This document shows positions 51,901 to 61,626 of a DNA stretch of 64,000 bases, one piece after another. The DNA lies in contig NC_135252.1 in assembly GCF_964204865.1 (NCBI RefSeq), forward strand, positions 15,831,383 through 15,895,382, given 5' to 3'. How positions within the stretch are numbered: the first letter of the stretch is position 1; every line of letters begins with the position of its first letter. Under the pieces are notes generated by a model that was given only the letters and a program-made list of their open reading frames with translations, was not told the DNA's origin and searched no databases. Source of the stretch: Styela clava. Lineage: Eukaryota; Chordata; Ascidiacea; Stolidobranchia; Styelidae. The position numbers and the translations under genes are program-made.

Positions 51901-52710
51901 CGATAAGACAAAACAATCAAATAGCAAACTAAGGCCCTCTTTATCCAGTCCACATACAGGATGAAAATAGTTATCCAGTTATTCTTTTCAGAAGCATAGA
52001 CCTGCCGATGAAGAAAGCTGAAATCACAAGTAACAGCTATGTAAAGTTGTGAACTGCCCTATGGTGCAAGGTGCTCAGCAGTCCGCTAGCAAATACTCAT
52101 CCACCACGAGAATAATAGCAAAAACCCGCAGAGAATAATCAAAGGCGCAATGGCAAGCATGTGTGATGTCCCATACGCCGAGCCATTTCCATAGCTCTAT
52201 TTGACTGACAGAAAACAACTTGGTGCAATAATCAATATTTATACCAGAGGCAAGGCAAAGTAATGTTAATTTATATACTTGTACAAACTGGATGAATCTC
52301 AGACCAAGTGTCGTTGCCATCACGATCTATGCATTTCAAGAAAGCTGAACCATGCATCTCCATACCAGAATCACAGACAAATGCACAAACTGATCCCTGT
52401 TCCAATCCATCAGTGCATGTGTAGAAAGTATGATCAGTCTCAGGAATTTCTAAGCAATCACCTAAATATATCAAAGAAAACCCACTGCTGTTATCTAATT
52501 TTTACAATAAAAGTTGATAAAATTGCGTATTTGAGCTGAATAGGCATTGCTTCAAGAGTAAATGAAACACACGACTAAATGTCAAGCGTACAACTGAAAA
52601 TGAAGCTTGCATTTCAGGTAACATAGACCAATAAATTTTTTACCCTCAATTTTAGTGATTAATACTGCGATGAAGAAAGTACTTCCAAACAAACAATTCC
52701 ACAAAGACAT
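39948..52710 (-). CDS. Secreted/surface protein with 10 sushi and 2 vWA domains, 19 exons
   Basis: Exons (minus): 52710-52644, 52461-52279, 51630-51442, 50352-50164, 49479-49291, 48866-48657, 47975-47802, 47234-47043, 46428-46217, 45787-45565, 45249-45091, 44940-44740, 43973-43779, 42873-42679, 42340-42192, 41745-41674, 41303-41081, 40628-40446, 40048-39948. These give 1101 aa. Order: signal peptide (about 1-20); sushi 1-7, one exon each; vWA1 (465-662); sushi 8-10 (663-859); vWA2 (860-1068); then DDSGTRRK and a hydrophobic C-terminus, either a transmembrane helix or a GPI signal. All sushi modules have six cysteines, as in selectins, and phase 1-1 introns. vWA2 keeps the metal site (D875-x-S877-x-S879, T960, D990); vWA1 has Asn482, Leu562 and Ala592 instead. 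Sushi plus vWA recalls factor B/C2 and SVEP1, but there is no protease, EGF or pentraxin domain. A cell-surface or extracellular binding role is inferred; partner unknown. Confidence 0.9.
40130..40255 (-). repeat. SINE-B copy in intron 18 of sushi/vWA gene
   Basis: Complemented, it shows 'tatggcggccttggg' (A-box region) and GAGTTCAAATCCCATGCC (B box), with the 'ttaactatgattgcaagtt' middle shared with other SINE-B copies. Confidence 0.65.
42433..42604. mobile_element. GGTGCTCC-family MITE relic in intron 14
   Basis: Shares 'cgagttcggggactgtctg', 'gccaagtgaatacaccccc' and 'ctccatattggtacacaa' with the 12215 copy and ends CTTCTGGAGCGCC. The left end is diverged, with no clear duplication. Confidence 0.7.
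43515..43690 (-). repeat. SINE-A, degraded copy in intron 13
   Basis: Complemented, it contains the head 'atgctaagcattaggaatacg', a mutated B box and 'aggattgttgg' from the body. The middle of the body has deletions. Old insertion. Confidence 0.6.
44142..44330 (+). mobile_element. hAT-like end in intron 12
   Basis: 'gtggcttccaacctggggg' followed by 'tcgcggcccc' has the CAGnGGTTC(C)CAACCTGGGG-type hAT terminus with expected subterminal composition. The opposite end could not be fixed, so the right edge is arbitrary. Confidence 0.45.
44612..44631. repeat. (TA)n microsatellite
   Basis: About ten TA units in intron 12 of the sushi/vWA gene. Confidence 0.85.
46848..46985 (+). repeat. SINE-B, diverged copy in intron 8
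   Basis: The head 'cgtggtggcttggtgggtagagtg' with 'gagttaactatgatgg' resembles SINE-B. The B box is badly mutated and the 3' body only loosely matches the 13366 copy. Confidence 0.5.
47515..47725 (-). repeat. SINE-A, degraded copy in intron 7
   Basis: Complemented, it contains the 'tggttcgccatgtg', 'gactggtaattgg' and 'cttcctccaccatcaattcc' body blocks in the same order as the 56568 copy. The tRNA-like head is missing or replaced. Confidence 0.6.
49078..49255. mobile_element. GGTGCTCC-family MITE, 8-bp TSD, 36 bp from an exon
   Basis: A 178-bp copy between perfect direct repeats GTAAAAAG (49070-49077, 49256-49263). It runs from GGCGGCCCAGAAGTATGTG to ACAACGGGAGTACC, with internal 'cacttggctaacacagaca' and 'cctggtacacat'. 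It sits just inside the 5' end of intron 5, 35 bases from the splice donor of sushi exon 5. Confidence 0.85.
50430..50646 (-). mobile_element. SINE-B, best-preserved copy
   Basis: Complemented, the head reads GGCGTGGTGGCCCAATGG (A box) and GGGTTCAAATCC (B box, 50563-50574) at tRNA spacing. A body follows with 'atcacctcacccaggggg' and a tail running to about 50430. It lies in intron 3. The head is unlike SINE-A, so this is a second tRNA-derived family. Confidence 0.7.
50830..50939. mobile_element. GGTGCTCC-family palindromic MITE, 110 bp, 8-bp TSD
   Basis: Flanked by perfect AAAAAATA (50822-50829, 50940-50947). It is nearly one long inverted repeat: GGACCTCCTGAAGTATGCG on the left pairs with CGCATACTTCAGGAGCACC on the right, including 'gatggcgcacaacct' / 'aggttgtgcgacatc'. 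In RNA it would form a stem of about 45 bp within the intron 3 transcript. Confidence 0.88.
51885..52195 (-). repeat. SINE-A, strongly degraded copy in intron 2
   Basis: Complemented, it shows 'atggctcggcgtatggga', '(t)gattattctctgcgggtt' and 'tgctgagcaccttg' in SINE-A order, with many substitutions. Confidence 0.5.
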
Positions 52711-52754
52711 AATGTTCTCTAGAATTTTCTTGATTCGATTTTCAATTCAGAGAC

Positions 52755-52755
52755 C
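52755..52755 (-). other. 5' UTR splice acceptor before sushi/vWA start codon
   Basis: On the minus strand 'aactatttcag' ends at 52756, 45 bases before ATG 52710. A 5' UTR intron or spliced-leader addition could use it; the upstream exon was not identified. Confidence 0.4.
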
Positions 52756-53597
52756 CTGAAATAGTTAAATTTGAAATTCACAGTCAATATTCAACAAAAA
52801 ACGCAACATATATTATCCATTAATAAGAAAATGGAGATGAAATTTTAAGAGTTAACCAATACCGGTACTGTAATAAGTTATTTCGTTTCCTCACTAACTA
52901 TTTGGCTGGTGGCTGACTTCGATGATTTTTGGTTGTATCGCCATCTCCCAATCAAGTCTATACCGAAGTTGATTTGAATTGTAATTAATCAATACGCTTT
53001 TGTATTCCTGGTACTGAAAAAATAAACTTTCTTTCGACCACTCCATACCATAGTTTAGTCGAATCAGCCAACATCCAGACTAGCCTTATATTAAGGTAAC
53101 GTTACTCTGTTACATAATACAGTAAGTTAACTGAAAGTCAAACCTTAGTACTGTCCTCGGTACAAACTACGTACCAAAAATATCACACTGAATACCGGCA
53201 TTGTTCTATCGACAAAAAATAATAGGATATACAGGATATACCTTTGTTCGGATCAAGTTGGTAGGCGATGTGGCAATACAACAATCGAGCAAGTATTGGC
53301 AAAGTTGAAAGCGGAATCATGTTCGATGTCGGTACCTTGTCAATGAAATGGGAGTTCCCCTTGTTTCGACGTCACAATGACACATTATGTGACCAATGTG
53401 ATTGGTCGACTGCAACCCTTTCTGCCATCTACCGACATGAAGAACATATTTAGCATACTGGTATTGTACAATTGTACATTTCTTTGACTTTAATTCCTTA
53501 AACTTTTTTCGTGCTAGACTGCTCGAACCAACTTTGGTGCGTTTAAAGCTGAATGTTCGCAAAGGTTAAGTTCATTCTTCATTCAAATGAAGAAAAC

Positions 53598-53780
53598 ATG
53601 GGATTATTTTTTCTACTTCTCTTCTACTCTCAAACATGGACATTTTGTGAAAACGTTTTTCCATTCAATCTTTTTTTGAAACATCCCCAACAACCACAAT
53701 TGATTCCGTCATTAAACTTCCAAAACAAACACATAAAATTATCAACAGATGCATATCACCCAGTCCTAAGTAGATATTGC
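53598..53780 (+). CDS. Possible small secreted protein, 60 aa
   Basis: Unrecognised. The frame from ATG 53598 begins MGLFFLLLFYSQTWTFC, a convincing hydrophobic signal-peptide-like start. It continues with a Pro/Gln/Leu-rich stretch (KHPQQPQLIP) and ends in SRYC. An in-frame ATG further upstream (53553) would bury the hydrophobic run. No splice partners, homologue or polyadenylation signal support it, and T-rich DNA readily encodes such leaders by chance. Confidence 0.2.
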
Positions 53781-54667
53781 TGAATTTATCTTTATTTTAC
53801 CATTTTACATGTAATGCTTTTTGGTAAACCTGTTATCTATCGTAAATACATCACATTTGACTATGTTGTAGTGTAACTTTTTTAACCTCACCTTTTTGAT
53901 GTTTGTGGTTAGATCTCCTGGGGCTCTGTCAAATTGGTTGTAAGTTGCAAAACATGATCAAGTTGTTGGAATAACTTGGTGTTTTGCCACCCGTATATCA
54001 TTCATTGTCGAGAATATTAATGACTTCATAAAATCTGAAACCCGTTTGAGGGACAGCATGACAACAGGCAAGAGGAGCACGGTTGCCTCTTTTTAGTTTA
54101 TGACAGGGTTTCTTGAAAGGGGCCTCCGGACTCCGTGGAGGCCACGGATCGGTTATCTGGGAGCACGAACAAACAGATGGAAATACGTATATATAAAATC
54201 TATGTATTTTTATAGAAGAGAAGAAGCAAAAGTGTTGAGGGTCTTTGGTAGTTTGAAAAGTATTGGCATGGAACATCAACATGAATTACATTCTTTCCCA
54301 GGGATATACTATAAAATGTAGCAATTTTATCATTCGTGTTCTCGTGATAGCATTATCTTTCACTGCATCGTCGTGATCATCCCGCTGCATAACAATTCTT
54401 GCTAACAAATAATTGACTGTTCTCCACCGGGTGTATATTTGCGCACAAGCTGTGCGCAATCCACTCGAACCACTGCCGACTGCATTAGCAGGCTTGTGTC
54501 GTTAATTGCAACAATTGCGGGTATTTTTAAATTATACTCATTATTTTACGCGTATGTTTCAACAGTGTTTCCCTATCTATCTAAAGCTGGGTCGCCTGAA
54601 AATATTTTCGGTAAGAATTATTTCAACAAATATCTAAAAGTTATCGATTTTATTTCCTAGTAAATTT

Positions 54668-54757
54668 GGTGCGTCCGTAGTATGTGCATCAAACCTGAAC
54701 ATAGTATGTGTACCAGGTCAGGGTTCAGGTTGTGCGCTATTATGGTGCACAGATTTG
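54668..54757. mobile_element. GGTGCTCC-family MITE relic
   Basis: Starts GGTGCGTCCGTAGTATGTG and contains 'gtaccaggtcagggttcaggttgtgcg', matching the 50830 and 34995 copies. The right end is eroded. Confidence 0.65.
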
Positions 54758-56152
54758 ACGAAAAACACTGATACAAATATTAAGCCGTAAAAAAAATTGC
54801 TCAATGCTGCAAACTTCACGCCCATGTAAAAATGATGGGCAACGTCCCCAGAATGAATAATCACAAATGAAAAAAACTTTGTTCAAAAACAATGTTGGAC
54901 CTAAAAAGGCCCCTTATCTGCCGGACTATAAGGTAACATATGCGCATACCTTTCTGTCAAATGAATTGCACGTGAGTACAGCAGCCAAATACAACAGACC
55001 GAAACTGTGGAATACAAGTTGGGCTAACGACTTTTATATTAATTTTGAAGAAGTAGCATCTGACATATTCATAATAATATTCACGTAACAAATACGTAGA
55101 AAATAAATAATAAAATATAGATATTTTTAACAAATGCTAGTTTTGCCGAAATATAAAAAAGTGCTTGAAAGACACCACTTACGTAAGAAACGGAACTGAT
55201 CAATTACTGACCTCCGGGTCGACTGAATTGAGTGTAAAGCTCCTCCCATTACAAGTCGACATATTTGTGAACAAATTAAATGTCTCAGTAACAATAGATG
55301 ATTTTATTTAGGTTACACGATACGCCAACTCTATTGAAACGCTCGACACTTCAACTTTTTAATTATGAAGCAACGATGTGTTTTTAGAAATCAGAAATTA
55401 TTTTGAAAACTTGGTGTTGACTTCTTTAAGAAACGGTGAGTGTGTTTACTATATATGGGAAATATTAATCCTTATGGTAATGAAAGTGACACTAAAATAA
55501 CAATGTAAAATTACGGGAATTTGTGCTGATTCAGCATGTATATATACGATATGTCCAACAAAACGCGAATGAAAAGTTTGAGAGATACTAATTTAATTAG
55601 GGTTCATGTGAATAAAAAGTCAGTTCAAAAGTATCGTATATATTAATAATTATTCAACAGCAGTATCTTCAACCGTTTGTTCGCACACATAAAGTGGAAA
55701 TATTGTATAGTATGCGACTTAGGTTTGCCCCTACATCTTTGGCTTCTTGGAGGTTTAACATCACGCGAAATGCCATGGAAGCTGTGTTGTGGGTTCGGTA
55801 AGACAGTTTTAAAAGTGATAGATTCCAATGCAATGCCATAGTGTGCGTGTGAAATATCGTGTCAAACTGAGCACCCATTCTATTATTAAGGGACGAACTA
55901 ATCGTAGAGCACTGTCCAAATATAATAGCGAATCTCAACGACCATTGAGTATGTCTGAGGTATGTTCATTTGTTCAGGACTGTGGAAGACTACAAAAGAG
56001 ACCACAAAGAAAAACACGAAAAACAAAGTTGCAATTGCAAAAGACGAGGAATTGAATTGCGACGAATCTAAGGTAGCCTATAGAATAGTTGTTGATATTC
56101 AGCACATGAATTCGAGGCTAATTATACGAATCATAAAGTTTGTTTGTTTCAT

Positions 56153-56197
56153 GCTTTATTCTAGGCGGATAATTGCTTTATTCTAGGCGGATAATTG
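56153..56197. repeat. 22-bp tandem duplication
   Basis: Two adjacent copies of a unit containing 'ttctaggcggataattgc', just upstream of the splice acceptor before the death-domain start codon. Confidence 0.85.
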
Positions 56198-56244
56198 CTA
56201 TATTAAATAAATGCTGAAATAAATGAACATTTGCTCAACAGGCT

Positions 56245-57864
56245 ATGTCCGATCAAAGCGACGTTCGAGATATTTTCACAAATCAAGTGATGATGTATCT
56301 TGCTGGGTATATTGGTCACGAATGGGAGTTGTTGGGCTTTAACCTCGGACTGAGCAGGGACGAGGTTGCCCAGGCCGCCGCAGCTAACAGAAATGATCAT
56401 AAGAATAAGGTTCACCAGGTAGGTGTATTAGGCTTTTGCATTACATTTTTTGCAAAGTGTACGCTGATTCGAGGAAACGTGACCGCGATGATCATATATT
56501 AACACCACCATGCCATCTAAGACTTAAGTAATTAAGAATAGTGCAACCTAAATAGGCAAATGGCGCGGCGGTGTGGCTCAACGGGCTAAGCGTTAGGAAT
56601 ACGCTCGCCACCGCACCTCTGATTACTCTGCGTGGGTTCGCAGTTTCGAATCTCATGCAGGGATGGTTATGTGCGAGAGGATTGCTGGACTACTCGCCGT
56701 CGTTGGGTGGTTCACGTAACCGCTGGTCGGTTACGGCTTCCTCCACCACCAAGTCCATGCTTCCGAAAACAAACAATACAGTAAAACTAATCCCATACCC
56801 GACTTGGAATGGTAACCGGACGAGAGGCCGTGGTTCGCCATATGGATAAGCCGTCTTATCGGCTTTCCTCTCCCCCGGGATAAATATGTAAATCCTATCC
56901 AAACAGTATCACGGCCATGCATAGGTCCCCAGAAACGAAGCGGAAAGCACTTTCCGAGGCCTCTAGTTATTATATATTATTATGTATATCGAATTACATC
57001 AGGTATTACCCAGATGCGAATAGAGCAAATACCCAAACCAATTTCGACTTCGAATACATAACCCAATAATAATTGGTTCAAACTGGAAACTCAGCCAAAG
57101 TAACCACAATTTATTAGCGTGAATGTTTTATTTACAGATGTTGATGACGTGGCTCAAAAACAACCAAAGTAATCATAGACGATATGAAACTTGCGTGAGA
57201 GCTCTAGAAACGAGCGGAAGGAAAGATCTAGCCCAGGTACGAAGGTTTGTATTGCAACAAGACCATTGATCTTTACACATACAAGCATCTTCCTAATGTT
57301 GAACAAAAGACAATGTTAACAAGTTCCATTGGCAATGTCAATTTATTGTTACAATTTTTTCTTTTTAAAGAAAATACATTGTGCAAAGTGGTCAGAACAA
57401 GAATTCAAGAAAGTTGAAATGCCAACGGCATTTCCCATGCTTATTAGAATTGATAAGGTAAATGATTTCGTTTGGCCAAACAACACTACCTAATGCTATA
57501 TCCATGATATACTTTTGGTTAAACCACTATTCAACAACAACAAAAAAATTGATATTTTCGAAGATGTACAAAATGTAATAGCTAGGTACAAATTTGACGC
57601 CATAAAAGGGTTGCAAATTCAACTAATAATAGAAATTTTTTTTTTTTTTTGAATAATTTCCAAGTAAGGTTTCATTCTCCATTATCAGTGAACAAAATTC
57701 ACAGAGTTAACTTGAGATTTCCAGATAAAACATTACCAAGAATTTATACTATTTAGGTTCGACCGAAGAAGCAGAGAATGAAATTCCCCAAAGTCAATGA
57801 CCTAAATCCGTCAACTGGGCCTCTAGTGCATTCACATGATGCAAAATTCATTGTAGTTGGATAG
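56245..57864 (+). CDS. Death-domain protein, 4 coding exons
   Basis: Exons 56245-56418, 57138-57236, 57371-57457, 57757-57864, all phase 0, give 155 aa. Residues about 8-91 read as a six-helix death domain: WELLGFNLGLS, DEVAQ, N-x2-D, KVHQMLMTWL, then RALETSGRKDLAQ, split by the first intron after KVHQ. Death domains dimerise with each other in apoptosis, Toll/IL-1 and NF-kB signalling in the cytoplasm. Residues 92-155 form a basic tail (RPKKQRMKFPK) that I do not recognise; there is no caspase, TIR, kinase or ankyrin part. It may be an adaptor or a decoy. A splice acceptor lies 3 bases before the ATG, so an upstream exon exists or a leader is trans-spliced. 55828-55959 would join in frame but is not convincing. 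A full SINE-A copy lies in intron 1. Confidence 0.75.
56568..56901 (+). mobile_element. SINE-A, reference full-length copy
   Basis: About 334 bp in intron 1 of the death-domain gene. The tRNA-like head is GGCGGTGTGGCTCAACGGG (A box TGGCTCAACGG, 56576-56586) with B box GTTTCGAATC (56643-56652). The body includes 'aggattgctgga', 'ggttacggcttcctccacc' and 'gccatatggataagccg'. The tail is 'gataaatatgtaaatcctatcc'. It is transcribed by RNA polymerase III from the internal promoter, if the family is active. Copies at 1518, 5848, 43515, 47515 and 51885 share this plan. Confidence 0.88.
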
Positions 57865-57921
57865 ATGCTTTATTATTTTAATTCAACTACATTTAAAGCA
57901 GTTCACCATCAGCATAGACGT

Positions 57922-57927
57922 AATAAA
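57922..57927 (+). terminator. Candidate poly(A) signal of death-domain gene
   Basis: AATAAA 58 bases past the stop codon, the nearest signal on this strand. Motif only. Confidence 0.45.
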
Positions 57928-58944
57928 TATTCTTAAACAAAGACAAAAAATCTTTCAGAAAACAGAGTAAAAGGGAATTCCCAACAATGCAGGTGTTGAA
58001 TCAGATGATTGAAACAGCAAACCTTGTTTATAATTAAAGTTTCCTCTAGACATATTTTTGCATGAATTATGCTGGCACTGTATATAATTACCAATAATAT
58101 ATTTTAAAATAAAATAAATTCTTATAAGAATCTGTATTTCTTATTTCTCTGAAATGGTAAAGCAAGAAGACTTCTCATGGTAAAGGTAGGTTTTCACTCT
58201 TATGTAGTAACATATGACTATGCCATGCAGCTCTCCTATACTCAGTTTGAGATATAGAGTGTCTTATTTTTTTTACATAGGATCAGTTTCATTAAAAAGG
58301 GCCAGTCCTGTCTAATTCAATCTCCCGTGATAATTGGAATGATACACAGATAAGGCATATTGTACATAAAAATTTTTTGTTAACATAATAACATTGTTTG
58401 TGAATTTCAAGCAAAAACCCAGGTAATGTTTTTTTTAATTGCAGACCAGTGTGTTGCTATTAGCATTTCATTTGTGAAACTCGGTTATATTAATTATAAA
58501 GATATTACTCACTATGCTAAAATAATGACATGACAATAATATATTATTTCCCCAAATAATTCATCCAAATCATAATCAAAGCATACACAATCACCAATTA
58601 TAAAATAAACATAGGATGTACTCACTAATCCCACCAATAAAGACAAAATAATCTGGATGAATCATATGGCAATCTAGTGCATAAGGTTACAAGTTCCAAA
58701 TGCATTTTGTGATAATTGGTAAATTTTCCAGACGACTGTATGCAATTAAACATGTATGCCTTTTGATCAGTGCATAACTCTTAGTGCTGTTCTTTCATTC
58801 ACGACAACCCCTTGCAATATAGTGTCTCTATTATACAAATAAGAAGGCAATCACAGCAGTTCACCCGATTCCAATATCGAGCACAAAACCGCAATGCTGA
58901 TATGAAGAAATTCATCACCCCGGAATGGAAAAACACTGACAACT
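57928..58944. other. Spacer between convergent genes
   Basis: AT-rich 3' flanks of the death-domain gene and DDRGK1. No further gene or repeat was recognised. Confidence 0.4.
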
Positions 58945-60772
58945 TTACACTTCAACAGCATCAGAAATCAAATTGATTAATGAATTGCTGGCTTGTGCCA
59001 GGTCACTGATAGAAATCCGACCACGCTGAGTGATATACTTAGCAACTGCTTTGAGTTCTTCATTAGAAATATAAATAAATTTACCACGATCATCAATAAC
59101 ACCAGTTAATATCTCATCTTTGAGCATTGTCTGAACTCTATCGATCGCATCTTGCGTTCTTAGACCAAAATGTGATGCAAGATCTTCTAAAAGAACAACT
59201 TTCTTCTTTTTAACAAAGTCCACAAATTCCATTAGCATGTTTTGGCTTTCTGATTCTGAATTTATGACTTGATGTCCTTCTTCATCTACTGAAAACATAG
59301 CCTTAAGTTCCAAATATTCTTCATGCTCTTTGCGTTCTTTTTCTTCTTGCTCTTTCCGTTTTTCCTCTGCAATTTTCTCTTCTTCTTTCAATCTTTTCTC
59401 ATCTTCAAGTTTTTGCCTTTCTTCTCTCTCTGCTTGCTCCTTTTTTCTTTCTTCTCTTTCCAATGCCTCTTGTTCTCTCATTCGTTTTCTCTCTTCTTTT
59501 TCTTGTAATTTTTTCATCTTTTTGGCTCCAATCTTCCCTTCTGTACTGGCAAATGTCTCTTCTTGTTCATCATTTTCCGATTCATTTTCATGTCTGGCTC
59601 CTGTAATGAAATTGTCTCACATGAGCACAAAAGTCAAAAAATACTAGATTGAAGAGTGATTGATATTGTCTCAGTATTAGCTCCAAGATATTTTGGTACA
59701 TGTTCACTAGACGCCGTAAGTACTTCTAGTTATCGTGGCAAAAAAATTCATCCAAAAATGACGTCACTACGACATCACAATCACGTCATAGAGGTTACCA
59801 AATAAAAGCTACGATCGCCCGATATGACATCTCTGCCGACGATGATGAACTCGCTAACGCCAGGAATATCTCTCATATCGGGATCGCTACAACGAGAAAA
59901 CGAAAGAAATAGTTTGCTTGATTTCGAGTGATCGCCTATGCGTTTTGGACGACAATCCGTATTCTTTGACGGGTCTTATTTCGTCATTGTGACATTGTGG
60001 TGACGTAATTTTTGGATGATATAGTCAGGTGGAGATTAGACATGGCAACCAGATGTACAGCGTTTAGTGAACTAGCTTCAATATCTTGATCTGTTATTTA
60101 TTCCGCGTAAGGTCAGTTAGTTGAGGGTGGTTAGGGTCGGGAAGTAACATTGGGGTGAAAATTTAATTCATTTTAATCTGAGTAGCCAAGATATGTATCT
60201 CCTAAACTTGAGCAACAACCACCATTTATTCAGGTATTCTCATTGCCACTCGAGTAGAAATAATATGAGCTGATTCTGATAGTCATATTTCATCTCAATG
60301 TCATTGACCTATATAAAACATTTTATACATCTTGTCGCGATTCGTGTTGGTACACTCGATGGCTGTATACGATACCTACCCTGTAATCAGGCATTAGATT
60401 GAATGATTCAAAGTATGATTAAACATTGTCGTTCATTTTTTTTTAGTTTTATGATAAATATGGAATCATGTCCTCTATCTGTCTATTCTGCTATTGAAAT
60501 CAGATAGAAGTGGAACCAGTTCACCACGACAACATAAACTAGCATACAATTATTCACCAAATAAAAATAATGGAAATACCTTGAGCATGCTGCTGAATTC
60601 CCATTCTAACATTTCTGCGTCTTCTTCCGCCAGCTCGGTTACCCACAGCCTGAGCAGCATCCTGTCGCTGATTTTCCTGCTCTTGCACAGGTTTATCAGC
60701 CTTTGTTCGAGTGATAAACCACAACAAAACAGCAACAAAAGCTGCCGCTACGACATAAACTATGGGGTCCAT
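58945..60772 (-). CDS. DDRGK1: DDRGK domain-containing protein 1 (UFMylation adaptor)
   Basis: ER-anchored subunit of the UFL1 ligase complex that attaches UFM1 to targets such as ribosomal proteins and supports ER-phagy. Exons 60772-60580 and 59600-58945 give 282 aa (human 314). An N-terminal membrane anchor ([15 protein letters not shown], about 5-19) faces a cytosolic basic patch (GGRRRRNVR). Then come [16 protein letters not shown] and a long Lys/Glu-rich coiled coil ending [10 protein letters not shown] winged-helix part with [10 protein letters not shown] and LRTQDAIDR follows, then the signature DDRGK at 234-238 in [12 protein letters not shown] and the C-terminal [24 protein letters not shown] was chosen as the start because it aligns with the human N-terminus; an in-frame ATG 8 codons upstream is possible. 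The single intron holds a TIR element. It faces EFCAB10 head-to-head across 854 bp. Confidence 0.95.
59748..60019. mobile_element. TIR element in DDRGK1 intron
   Basis: Inverted termini TCATCCAAAAATGACGTCAC (left) and, complemented from the right, TCATCCAAAAATTACGTCAC match at 19 of 20, with weaker pairing for about 20 more bases. The interior of 230 bp is non-coding and rich in 'gatcg' and 'tgacgt' words. No clear target duplication is visible, so superfamily and exact ends are open. Confidence 0.65.
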
Positions 60773-61626
60773 TCGTTCTTGGCTTACATTAAACAAAATA
60801 TACCGTAAATGACTCAGACTGCTCCAGCAAGTGCAGCGCTTGCTTGCGATCTAGAAAATAATGATAGTGGCAATGGCACCGAAATCCTGAAATCTATGAC
60901 GTAGAAAGCACGCCACAGCGGACACACCAGAAATTAGAAAATATTATCTTCAAAATTGAAATTTTAACTTAACTTTAGAGTGATTTTATTTTTTTTTTAA
61001 CTTTACTTGAATATTTAAATTTTTTCTAACGCTAAACGAGTGGTTAAATCTGATGTAAACTCAAACCAAGACTCAGTGGTCCGTAAAGGAGCTGTGGTTG
61101 CCATAGCAGCATCCGATTTACAACACCAAATCAAAATAAAAGAGTTTGCGTGTGGTTTTTACTTCATCCTGTAATATGTTGTGTTGAAGATGTACCGTGG
61201 TCACATGGCGTACCAATCTGTTAGCATTATAGTCTACTAAAAATTATTTGTCTCTATTTGCACTGTCGAGTTATTAGGTTCTCAACTTAAACAGGATTTA
61301 ATGCTACCATGTGCAGACGCGAGTAGAATACCGTATATTTATATCAGTTCCGGTTCTGAAAAATGATTCAACTCAACATATGAGCTGGAAAATGTTCAAT
61401 TTTGCGAATTATGCTAATGAACATAAGGTTACATCTCCATCGGAAAACATAGTAGCGTTCCATATTATTGTAATCGTTAAATGTATATAGTTTTTTCACA
61501 TCGAACGTGTGAAAATCATTATGGAAAAAGTTTACAATTGTTTTCTCCTTGTTGATTTTTTGCGTCAATTCTTAGATTCATTTCATGGGTTTATACTGCA
61601 TACACTATCATAAAATTTGCATAAAA
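60773..61626. other. Divergent promoter region DDRGK1 / EFCAB10
   Basis: 854 bp between two divergently transcribed start codons. No repeats were recognised and no TATA box is convincing. It may serve as a shared promoter. Confidence 0.4.

Larger units (their letters stand above)
52756..55827. other. Intergenic, mostly unrecognised
   Basis: About 3 kb between the divergent sushi/vWA and death-domain genes. It holds one possible small secreted frame (53598-53780) and one MITE relic (54668-54757). The frames at 54439-54660 and 54867-55088 lack similarity or splice context. Confidence 0.4.

Noticed and set aside
56568-56660. Functional tRNA genes at the SINE heads (5848-6184, 56568-56901, 50430-50646)
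   Set aside because: A and B boxes are present but acceptor-stem pairing and a proper end are missing, and the sequence continues into a repeated SINE body.
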